Below are positions 56,641 to 64,000 of a stretch of DNA of 64,000 nucleotides, one piece after another. Location: assembly GCF_034479635.1 (NCBI RefSeq), contig NZ_CP140153.1, positions 69,501-133,500 on the forward strand. The letters are read 5' to 3'. Position 1 is the stretch's first letter; each line of letters opens with the position of its first letter. The notes under the pieces were generated by a model. The model was not told the origin of the DNA and searched no databases. It was given only the letters and a program-made list of their open reading frames with translations. The stretch comes from Guyparkeria halophila (GTDB taxonomy: Bacteria; Pseudomonadota; Gammaproteobacteria; Halothiobacillales; Halothiobacillaceae). Both the position numbers and the translations under genes were made by a program.

Positions 56641-57597
56641 TCAGGCGGCCAGCCGGACGTTGAGGAACTGGGCGGCGAGCAGTGCGGCAAGCCCCAGCGC
56701 GAGGAACCAGGCGAGCAGCGAATGGCGCTCACGGCGAGTGTCCCGGGCATCCGCCTCCGGCTCGTGGCGCTCGATCACGTCGGTCACCGAGAACAGGGCC
56801 TCGCGATCCCCGGCGGCAATCGCCTCGCCACCGGACAGTCGGGCCAGATCCTCGAGGGTCGGCTCCCCGCTCGCGGGGCCGGCATCGCCCGGGGCCAGGT
56901 TGACGGTGAACAGCTCGATGTTCTCGGCCCGCGCCAGCGTCAGCGCCTCGGCCGGGCTCATTTCGCCACCGGTATTGACCCCGTCGGTCCAGACGAGCAA
57001 CTGCGGTGGCGCCTCGCCGCGCTCGCGGCGCTCGGCGATCGATTCCATCGCCACGGCCAGACCATCGCCGAGTGCGGTTGCACTGCCGTCGAGACCCGGC
57101 TCGAGCTGTTCGATCCAGAATCGCAGCGCGCCGTGATCGTCGGTCTCGGGCACCAGCGTGCCGGCCGAATCGGTCACCACCATCAGGGAAAAGCGGTCGC
57201 GCGGATGGGCGGTAATGAATGCGTCCAAGGCCTCGCGCATCACCCCCATGCGCGAGGCCGGCCGGCCCTCGGCGTCGCGGAAATCGCGGCTCGCCATGCT
57301 GGGGCTGGCGTCCACCAGCAGCACGATCGAGCGGGCCGGCTCGTCCGCCTGCAGCGACTCGCCCACCCAGACCGGGCGGGCCAGCGCGACCACCAGGCTG
57401 GTCAACGCGAGCAGGAGCAGGGCCAGCAACCACCGCTGACCGCCGCGCGGACCTCGGTCGGCCGGGTCGCGCCCCAGTGCCGGGTGGCGCAACAGGCGTG
57501 AAGGCGCGCGATCACGCACCCGACGCGCCCAGAACGGATAGATCACGGGCAGGGCGGTCAGCAGCAACAGCACCCAGGGCGAACCGAAGCCGATCAT
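56641..57597 (-). CDS. BatA-like von Willebrand A membrane protein
   Basis: The 318-residue protein has an N-terminal membrane helix pair (about 8-22, 57-75), a VWA domain (about 88-280) with an intact MIDAS (LLVDASPSMASRD), then a C-terminal membrane span (about 295-315). The Thr and Asp MIDAS ligands are plausibly in LDGSATALGDGL and WTDGVNTGG. The companion BatB/C gene begins 2 bases after its stop. Intact metal binding here contrasts with the degenerate site in the partner. Confidence 0.85.
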   Translation of the reverse strand: MIGFGSPWVLLLLTALPVIYPFWARRVRDRAPSRLLRHPALGRDPADRGPRGGQRWLLALLLLALTSLVVALARPVWVGESLQADEPARSIVLLVDASPSMASRDFRDAEGRPASRMGVMREALDAFITAHPRDRFSLMVVTDSAGTLVPETDDHGALRFWIEQLEPGLDGSATALGDGLAVAMESIAERRERGEAPPQLLVWTDGVNTGGEMSPAEALTLARAENIELFTVNLAPGDAGPASGEPTLEDLARLSGGEAIAAGDREALFSVTDVIERHEPEADARDTRRERHSLLAWFLALGLAALLAAQFLNVRLAA

Positions 57598-58112
57598 GCC
57601 GCCTCCTCCCGCCAGACGGCGCGGCGCATCGCGCGCAACCGCTTGCCGAGGGAATCACGCCATGAATCGGGGTCGGCCCCGGCGTCCCCCGACCCCTGGC
57701 CAAAGCGGGCATGATCGATCTCACGCACCCAGGCGGACCACGGCTCGGCCAGCCGCTCGCGCCACGGGGCCCGGCCGCCGTGCTGCCAGCGGCCTATCGC
57801 GCGGATCACGTCATCCTGCAAGGCACGCCGCCCGGCTGCATCAACCACATGCGCCGCTTGACGCTCCAGCCGCCACAGCGTCCACCACAAGCGCAGCTCG
57901 CTCCGATGACGCGAGAGCCACCAGCCAAACAGCAACACAAGCGCGATGACCACGCCCGCCAGCCACACCAGCGAACCCTCGTCGGCAGGCACCGGGGCGT
58001 CAGCGGCACGTTGCACCAGCCAAGGCGCGGTGTAGATGTCGACCAGTCCCTCGGGTGCCTGCTCCGGCAGGCCGCCGTCGGGATGGTGCCAGTCGCGATA
58101 GCCTTCACTCAT
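57594..58112 (-). CDS. DUF4381-type membrane protein of the MoxR/Bat operon
   Basis: The 172-residue protein has one membrane helix (LVWLAGVVIALVLLFGWWLS, about 46-66) and a helical cytoplasmic part rich in Arg and Trp. DUF4381 proteins occur regularly between DUF58 and BatA genes. The ATG at 58110-58112 overlaps the DUF58 stop (ATGA); the stop overlaps the BatA ATG. Function unknown. Confidence 0.78.
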   Translation of the reverse strand: MSEGYRDWHHPDGGLPEQAPEGLVDIYTAPWLVQRAADAPVPADEGSLVWLAGVVIALVLLFGWWLSRHRSELRLWWTLWRLERQAAHVVDAAGRRALQDDVIRAIGRWQHGGRAPWRERLAEPWSAWVREIDHARFGQGSGDAGADPDSWRDSLGKRLRAMRRAVWREEAA

Positions 58113-59149
58113 GACGCGGCCCCCGCGGTGCGTGCCAGGGCCACCGGGGCCTCGGCCAGCCACTCGGCCGGTTCGGCCTCGGCAGGCAACGCCAGGAAGG
58201 CCGCACCCAGCGCCTCGACCGACTCGCGCCATTGTTTGAGGCGTTCCTGCTGCCGGCTGGCGAATTGCTCACGCCAGCGGCGATTGCCGGTATCCAGCCA
58301 ACGCGCCCGGTTGCCCGCCTCGAACGCGACCAGGCCCAGGTCGGGCATTTCCAGCTCGACCCGGTCGGCCACCGAGACGAAGATCAGGTGATGGGCGGCG
58401 GCCAGCGGTGCCCAGTCGATGACCCGGCCGGGACCGGTGTCGGACAGGCAGTCGGAAAACACCATGACCACCGAACCGACCGGCAGGCGCTGCAACAGGC
58501 GTTGACGCAGTCCTGGCCAGTCGACCGGCTGGGCGTCCTCGCCGGTCTCGCCGGCGGCCTCGGCCAGTTCGGCGAGGCGTTGCAGGATCGCCCCCTGACC
58601 GGTGACCGGCCCGGCGGCATGATGCCCGGGGCAGAGCTGCTCGCCGATGCCGTGGATCTCGACGGCGAGATTCTGGCGCAGCGCACCGGCGGCGAAGGCG
58701 TGGGCGGCGAGCAGCGCCTGGGTGAGCTTGAGCCGCCGACGGGTGCCGAAGCGCATCGCGGCACCACAGTCGACCACCAGGTGGGCCTGGCGCTGGGCCG
58801 GCTCGCGGTGCACCCGCACCACCGGCTCGTTGGCCCGTGCCGAGATGCGCCAGTCGATGCGCGCGGCCGACTCGCCCGGCTGGTAGGCACGCAGCTGCTC
58901 GAAGTCCAGCCCCTCGCCCAACCGCCGCGCCAGCTGGTCGCCGGACAAGCGGGTGGCGGTAGGGACGCTTTCCGGCACCAGGGTGGGCAGGCGCTCGCCC
59001 CCGGCCCAGGCAACAGCGATCTCGTCGGCCGACGGGGCGACACCGGCACGCGGGCGGGAGACCTGATCGCGGGGCTGCGCCCGGTCGATCACACCCCGCA
59101 GGGCCGCGGCCGCCCGGCTGATCAGCCCCTTGGTGACCGTGGGGGTCAC
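58109..59149 (-). CDS. DUF58 domain protein
   Basis: The 346-residue soluble protein carries the DUF58 block, FEQLRAYQPGESAARIDWRI (about residues 83-102), then SARANEPVVRVH, leading into a VWA-like fold (about 125-290) with AHLVVDCGAAM and VMVFSDCLSD. The MIDAS-like DCGAA lacks the usual serines, so metal binding is doubtful. DUF58 genes nearly always accompany MoxR ATPases. It overlaps the MoxR stop and the DUF4381 start by 4 bases each. Confidence 0.87.
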   Translation of the reverse strand: MTPTVTKGLISRAAAALRGVIDRAQPRDQVSRPRAGVAPSADEIAVAWAGGERLPTLVPESVPTATRLSGDQLARRLGEGLDFEQLRAYQPGESAARIDWRISARANEPVVRVHREPAQRQAHLVVDCGAAMRFGTRRRLKLTQALLAAHAFAAGALRQNLAVEIHGIGEQLCPGHHAAGPVTGQGAILQRLAELAEAAGETGEDAQPVDWPGLRQRLLQRLPVGSVVMVFSDCLSDTGPGRVIDWAPLAAAHHLIFVSVADRVELEMPDLGLVAFEAGNRARWLDTGNRRWREQFASRQQERLKQWRESVEALGAAFLALPAEAEPAEWLAEAPVALARTAGAAS

Positions 59150-60108
59150 GGCGCCGGAATCAGCTCGAGCAGTCGGTTGATGACCGCATCGCGGGTCAGG
59201 CCGCTGACCATCGCGCGCGGGCCGAGGATGATGCGGTGGCGCAGGGCATCGGCCGCCAGCTTGATCAGGTCATCGGGGACGATGTAGTCGCGCCCCTCGA
59301 GGTAGGCGGCCGCCCGGGCGGCCTGCACCCAGGCCAGCGCGCCACGCGGCGAGGCGCCGACCAGCACCTGGTCGGCCAGTTCGGGGTCGAGCTCGCCGAC
59401 CCGGCGCGTGGCGGCGACGACATCGACCACCCAGCGCTGCAGGGCCTCGTCGCAACGCACCTGGCGCACCGACTCGCGCGCGGCGAGCACCTGGTCGACC
59501 GTGATGTTCTTGGCCTCGCCCACCGGGTTGCTGCCCAGCGTGCCCTCCAGGGTGCGCTTGAGGATGGCGTACTCGTCCTCGCGCTCGGGGTAGTCGAGCG
59601 ATACATGCAGCATGAAGCGGTCCATCTGCGCCTCGGGCAGCGGATAGGTGCCCGACTGCTCCAGCGGGTTCTGGGTGGCCATGACCAGGAAAAGTTCCGG
59701 CAGGTCGCGGCTGTGCCCGGCGACCGTGACCTGGCGCTCGGCCATCGCCTCGAGCAGTGCCGATTGGACCTTGGCAGGCGCCCGGTTGATCTCGTCGGCG
59801 AGCACGATCTCGTTGAACAGCGGGCCCGCCTCGAAGGTGAACTCGCGGGTCTCGGGGTGATAGATCTCGTTGCCCAGCAGATCGGCGGGCAGCAGGTCGG
59901 GCGTGAACTGGATGCGCTTGAAATTGGCGTGCACGCCCTCGGCCAGCGCCTTGATCGCGGTGGTCTTGGCCAGCCCCGGCAGGCCCTCGACCAGCAGGTG
60001 ACCGCCGGTCAAGAGACCGATCAGCAGGCGGTCGACCAGCTCGGTCTGCCCGACGATGTAGTGGCCCAGGTGGGCACGGAGGTCTTGGATGGGCATCTGT
60101 TCACTCAT
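59146..60108 (-). CDS. MoxR-family AAA+ ATPase
   Basis: The 320-residue AAA+ protein has Walker A GLPGLAKT (about 39), Walker B IVLADEINRAP (about 104), sensor 1 in LVMATQNPLEQSG (about 147) and the arginine-finger segment MDRFMLHVSLDYP. MoxR ATPases act as chaperones that mature metal enzymes or complexes together with VWA proteins. It is the first gene of a six-gene overlapping operon with DUF58, DUF4381, BatA, BatB/C and BatD. AGGTGA precedes the ATG. Confidence 0.94.
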   Translation of the reverse strand: MSEQMPIQDLRAHLGHYIVGQTELVDRLLIGLLTGGHLLVEGLPGLAKTTAIKALAEGVHANFKRIQFTPDLLPADLLGNEIYHPETREFTFEAGPLFNEIVLADEINRAPAKVQSALLEAMAERQVTVAGHSRDLPELFLVMATQNPLEQSGTYPLPEAQMDRFMLHVSLDYPEREDEYAILKRTLEGTLGSNPVGEAKNITVDQVLAARESVRQVRCDEALQRWVVDVVAATRRVGELDPELADQVLVGASPRGALAWVQAARAAAYLEGRDYIVPDDLIKLAADALRHRIILGPRAMVSGLTRDAVINRLLELIPAP

Positions 60109-60169
60109 GGGGTCACCTAGAAAAACCTGTTACGTCACCCGATTGCTGCGTCACGTACTCGCTCACTTC

Positions 60170-60943
60170 TCACCTATCCGGTTGATATGTCTCGTCGCTC
60201 GCTCCGCGGCTCCTTGCACTCGGGCGACTCACGACGGTTTTTCGAGATGCCCGCAGCTCGACTCGGCTTGTCCGCGGTGCGGTTTCGGTGTCGTCAATGC
60301 TGGTGGGCAGGCCGGCGAGCTTCCACTCCGGGAAGCCCGACTCCAGCCTCCGGGTCTGGAACCCCGCCTCGCGCAGGCGGGCGACCGCCTCGAAGGAAAA
60401 GGTGCAGTAAGGGCCGCGGCAGTAGGCGATCACCTCGCGCTCGGGATCGAGCTCGGCCATGCGCCGCTCGAGGTCCTTGACCGAGACGTTGATTGCCCCG
60501 GGGATGTGGCCCGCCTCGTACTCCTCTTCCGGGCGCACGTCGATCAACGTGACCAGCCCCTTGCGGCAGCGCTCGATCAGCTCCTCGGCGGAAACCGGCT
60601 CGAGCGCGTCCTTCTGGTGCAGATGGGCGTCGACCATCTGGCGCACCTCGGCGAGATGCCGCTCGCCGACCCGTCGGAACACGTCCAGCAGTTCGACCAC
60701 GTCATCGGCGGCGATGGCATAGATCACCTGCTTGCCTTCGCGGCGGGCGGTCACCAGACCCGCCTGCTGCATGCGCTGCAGGTGCTGGGAGGTGTTCGCC
60801 ACGGACAGGCCCGCGACCCGCGCCAGCCCATCGACCGAGCGCTCGCCCTGCGCCAGGTGCTCAAGCAGCTCCAGCCGGCGCCCGTTGGAGAGCACCTTGC
60901 CCAGCCGGGCGAACTGGTCGTTGAGCTGTTGTTTGAAGGTCAC
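60170..60943 (-). CDS. ArsR-type regulator fused to a rhodanese domain
   Basis: At 257 residues from the GTG at 60943, it has an ArsR winged helix (about 1-85; LGKVLSNGRRLELLEHL, LARVAGLSVANTSQHLQRM) and a rhodanese domain (about 115-215; TLIDVRPEEEYEAGHIPGAI, active Cys in AYCRGPYCTFS). GAGGA lies five bases before that GTG. An ATG at 61042 gives 33 more residues but lacks a clear ribosome site. The last 30 residues are a basic, Arg/Ser-rich tail not expected for the family. It probably senses sulfur through the rhodanese Cys pair and controls the divergent MFS gene. Confidence 0.85.
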   Translation of the reverse strand: MTFKQQLNDQFARLGKVLSNGRRLELLEHLAQGERSVDGLARVAGLSVANTSQHLQRMQQAGLVTARREGKQVIYAIAADDVVELLDVFRRVGERHLAEVRQMVDAHLHQKDALEPVSAEELIERCRKGLVTLIDVRPEEEYEAGHIPGAINVSVKDLERRMAELDPEREVIAYCRGPYCTFSFEAVARLREAGFQTRRLESGFPEWKLAGLPTSIDDTETAPRTSRVELRASRKTVVSRPSARSRGASDETYQPDR

Positions 60944-61031
60944 ACCGATCCTCGGTTTGTGAGTCGTGAAGGTCGATTCAACCACCCTGCCGCCCAAGCC
61001 ACAAGAAGCGCCCGCGAGGCGCCGCCCAAAC

Positions 61032-61061
61032 TTGACACTCATTCTATTGAACCATTGAATG
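61032..61061 (+). promoter_or_regulatory. Candidate promoter and operator between the ArsR-rhodanese and MFS genes
   Basis: TTGACA (61032-61037) and TTGAAT 17 bases later form a plausible sigma-70 promoter toward the MFS gene. Overlapping it is an inverted repeat CATTC (61040-61044) / GAATG (61057-61061) with 12 bases between, a reasonable site for an ArsR-type dimer. Confidence 0.45.
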
Positions 61062-61119
61062 TAATACTAGGTCACGCGACCCGAGGGCGACAGACGATGC
61101 CACGTCCGTCGCGAATCCA

Positions 61120-62430
61120 ATGGACTCTCAAAGCGGTCACGTTGATGCCCCGACGAATACGACAGGAATGAGCAAATTCGTGGATCTCACTCACGGCATT
61201 GCCGCCAACCGCGGCCAGTTCGTCCAGTTTCTGCTGCAGGTGTTCTTCGTCGGCGCGCTGGTGGGCATGACCCGCACGGTGCTGCCGGTGCTGTCCGAAT
61301 CCGATTTCGGCCTGGGCGCGGGGGCCTTCACCACCCTGGCGAGCTTCGTGGTGATCTTCGGCGTGATCAAGGCCACGCTCAACCTGCTGGCCGGGCGCTT
61401 TTCCGACCGCTACGGGCGCAAGCGCGTGCTGGTCGCCGGCTGGCTGTTCGCCATCCCGGTGCCGTTCCTGCTGCTGATCGCCGACTCCTGGGGCTGGGTG
61501 CTGCTGGCCACGGTCTTCCTGGGCATCAACCAGGGGCTGGCGTGGTCGATGGCGCTCAACAGCAAGCTCGATCTCACCCACGCCCACCAGCGCGGGCTGG
61601 TCAACGGCGCCAACGAGTTCGCCGGCTACGGCGGCGTGGCGGTGGCCGGCTATTTTGCCGCGATTGCCGCCGAGCAGCTCGGGGCGCGTGAGGGCCTGTT
61701 CTGGTTCGGCCTGGTCGTGATCGTGCTCGCCCTGGCGCTGGCCATCTGGATGGCCCGCGACACGCTGCCCTGGGCGCGCGCCCAGCAGCAGGCCCAGGAA
61801 CGAACCCGGGGCAACGACAAGGCCCCGCCGACCCGATCCGGCCTGGGCTTCTTCCTGCATGCCACCTGGGGCAACCGCAATCTGCTGGCGGTCAACCAGG
61901 CCGGGCTGGTGGAGAAATTCACCGACACCATCATCTGGCTGTTCGTACCCATCCTGCTGGTCGCGCGCGGTGCGGATCTGGTGACAACGGGCTTTTTGGT
62001 GGGCATCTACGGCGTGGTCTGGGGCGCCGGGCAGCTGATTACCGGGCCGGCCTCGGATCGACTGGGCCGGCGTGGCCTGATCACCTGCGGCATGTGGCTT
62101 TGCGGAGCGGGGATCATCGCGATCGTGCTGAGCCACTCGGCCTGGGCCTGGGGCCTGGCGCTGGCGGTGACCGGCGTGGGCATGGCAATGCTCTACCCGA
62201 CGCTGGGGGCGGCGGTCGCCGATTATTGCGAGCCGGTCGAGCGCGCCGGCATCCTGGGCGTGTACCGCTTCTGGCGCGACTTCGGTTATGCCGTCGGCGC
62301 GCTGGCGCTGGGTCTGGTGGCGACGCTCACCGACGGCATCGAGGCGGGTTTCTGGTTCGTCGGATTGAGCATGGCGCTCTCCGGCCTGTGGGTCGCCCTG
62401 GGACTGGCACCGCGCCGGCAGGACCGCTGA
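61120..62430 (+). CDS. Major facilitator superfamily transporter
   Basis: The 436-residue transporter has about twelve hydrophobic segments. The MFS signature between helices 2 and 3 is AGRFSDRYGRKRVLV (about 90), repeated in the second half as TGPASDRLGRRGLIT. It is divergent from the ArsR-rhodanese gene and likely under its control. A sulfur-compound or metal(loid) substrate is an inference from that regulator. The ATG at 61168 (MSKFVD) is a possible alternative start, giving 420 residues; neither start has a well-spaced ribosome site. Confidence 0.83.
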   Translation: MDSQSGHVDAPTNTTGMSKFVDLTHGIAANRGQFVQFLLQVFFVGALVGMTRTVLPVLSESDFGLGAGAFTTLASFVVIFGVIKATLNLLAGRFSDRYGRKRVLVAGWLFAIPVPFLLLIADSWGWVLLATVFLGINQGLAWSMALNSKLDLTHAHQRGLVNGANEFAGYGGVAVAGYFAAIAAEQLGAREGLFWFGLVVIVLALALAIWMARDTLPWARAQQQAQERTRGNDKAPPTRSGLGFFLHATWGNRNLLAVNQAGLVEKFTDTIIWLFVPILLVARGADLVTTGFLVGIYGVVWGAGQLITGPASDRLGRRGLITCGMWLCGAGIIAIVLSHSAWAWGLALAVTGVGMAMLYPTLGAAVADYCEPVERAGILGVYRFWRDFGYAVGALALGLVATLTDGIEAGFWFVGLSMALSGLWVALGLAPRRQDR

Positions 62431-62572
62431 TCGCCAAGGCTGGCATCCTGCTTGCAACCGTGTCCCAACGAGCGCCCGTCCCGACTGGAATCCGGTTTGG
62501 GGCGGGCATATTGTCACTTTTTGACGGGACGGCCAGGCAGGCCGTAGCCATCTTGGACACAAGGAGATCACC

Positions 62573-63166
62573 ATGCAGGTCCGCCATCGCGCCATTCTGG
62601 CCGGTCTCGCGCTCACCCTGCTTCCGGGCCTTGCCTGGCAGGCGGCCCAGCAGGCGGCTCAGGCCAGCAACGTCACCTATCGCTGGGTGAACGGCGACGG
62701 CAACCTGCAGTTCAGCGACACCCTACCCTCCGGCGCCGCCGCCAACGGCTACCAGGTGATCGACCCACACACCGGAACGGTCGTCCGCGAGGTCGCTCCG
62801 CGCAAGACGGCCGAAGAAAAGGCGCGCGAGGCCGCCGAACAGCGTGCCGCCGAGCAGGCCGCCCGCGAGGCACGGGCACAGGCCGAGCGGGATCGCGTCC
62901 TGCTGTCGCTCTACAGCAGCGAGGCGGATCTCAAGCAGGCGCGGGACCATCGTCTCGAGCGGATGGACGGCCATATTGCGCAAATGGAAAGCTCGATCGA
63001 GCGGATGCAGGCGAATATCGACGCCGGGCACGACGACCCGGCGTATGCGCGTGATCTTGAACGAATGAAACAGGCGTTGGCCGAGGCGCGCGCCAAGCGA
63101 AAAGCACTGATCGAACAGTTCAAGGCCGACCTCGACCGGTTGCGGGAACTCCAGGCCGACGGCTAG
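62573..63166 (+). CDS. Exported DUF4124-domain protein with coiled-coil C-terminus
   Basis: The 197-residue protein has a signal peptide (about 1-31) and an N-terminal DUF4124 domain (YRWVNGDGNLQFSDTLPSGA, about 36-55, a small beta-fold). A long charged helix (about 75-195) with heptad spacing (AEEKAREAAEQRAAEQAARE) suggests a coiled coil. It is probably periplasmic. AAGGAG lies nine bases before the ATG. Function unknown; DUF4124 proteins are common in gammaproteobacteria. Confidence 0.78.
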   Translation: MQVRHRAILAGLALTLLPGLAWQAAQQAAQASNVTYRWVNGDGNLQFSDTLPSGAAANGYQVIDPHTGTVVREVAPRKTAEEKAREAAEQRAAEQAAREARAQAERDRVLLSLYSSEADLKQARDHRLERMDGHIAQMESSIERMQANIDAGHDDPAYARDLERMKQALAEARAKRKALIEQFKADLDRLRELQADG

Positions 63167-63222
63167 GGCGCGATGGCATCCCTGGCTCGCACCAGGCGTT
63201 GCCACCCCTCGAACGAAACGAC

Positions 63223-64000
<778 letters not shown>

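Overview
The window is a GC-rich bacterial chromosome segment from a gammaproteobacterium. The gene complement suggests a halophilic or halotolerant sulfur oxidiser, possibly of the Halothiobacillaceae type (Halothiobacillus or Guyparkeria-like); this is inference, since no rRNA or other marker settles the taxon. The pointers are a persulfide dioxygenase-rhodanese fusion, an ArsR-rhodanese regulator, two exported DsrE-like proteins, a multiheme cytochrome c and a full ectoine-degradation operon, set among gammaproteobacterial housekeeping genes (recG, ssb, uvrA, ppk, phoU, argB, ispB).

Layout. 1-6.7 kb: a FetAB-like exporter, a triheme membrane-anchored cytochrome c, recG and a double solute-binding diguanylate cyclase. 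6.8-16.5 kb: an MFS transporter, then a first defence block. This is a tightly coupled type I restriction-modification operon (hsdR-hsdS-nuclease-hsdM) with a PD-(D/E)XK/DUF5655-type protein between hsdS and hsdM, followed by a Fic protein. 16.5-24.2 kb: a small lipoprotein, the leftward ectoine catabolic operon doeB2-doeD-doeA-doeC, and the persulfide dioxygenase-rhodanese fusion.

24.3-29.6 kb is a visibly AT-richer island with codon use unlike the core. It encodes a C5-cytosine methyltransferase, a GHKL (Hsp90/MutL/MORC-type) ATPase and an uncharacterised 408-residue protein, all in one leftward operon. No recognisable nuclease or helicase accompanies them, and this is the best candidate here for a poorly described system. 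29.6-33.4 kb: ssb and uvrA divergently arranged, then two inverted pairs of REP-like repeats.

33.4-41 kb: exported PRC-barrel, DksA-like and DsrE-like proteins, an atypical metallo-beta-lactamase-fold protein, an aldo/keto reductase, and a phosphate/polyphosphate group (psiE, phoU, ppk1). 41-44.8 kb: a PP0621-like protein, a PilS/PilR-type sigma-54 two-component pair and a second DsrE-like protein. 44.8-49.7 kb: a SixA phosphatase and a phosphothreonine module (FHA protein, membrane Ser/Thr kinase with an outer sensor and HAMP segment, LysM lipoprotein, PP2C phosphatase) with no type VI secretion genes in view.

49.8-52.4 kb: an ABC-F ATPase, a strikingly structured 500-base intergenic region and tRNA-Pro(CGG). 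52.4-60.1 kb: ispB and a MoxR-DUF58-DUF4381-BatA-BatB/C-BatD operon. 60.2-64 kb: the ArsR-rhodanese regulator divergent from an MFS gene, a DUF4124 protein and the 3' part of argB. Many genes in the operons overlap by 1-8 bases, indicating translational coupling.
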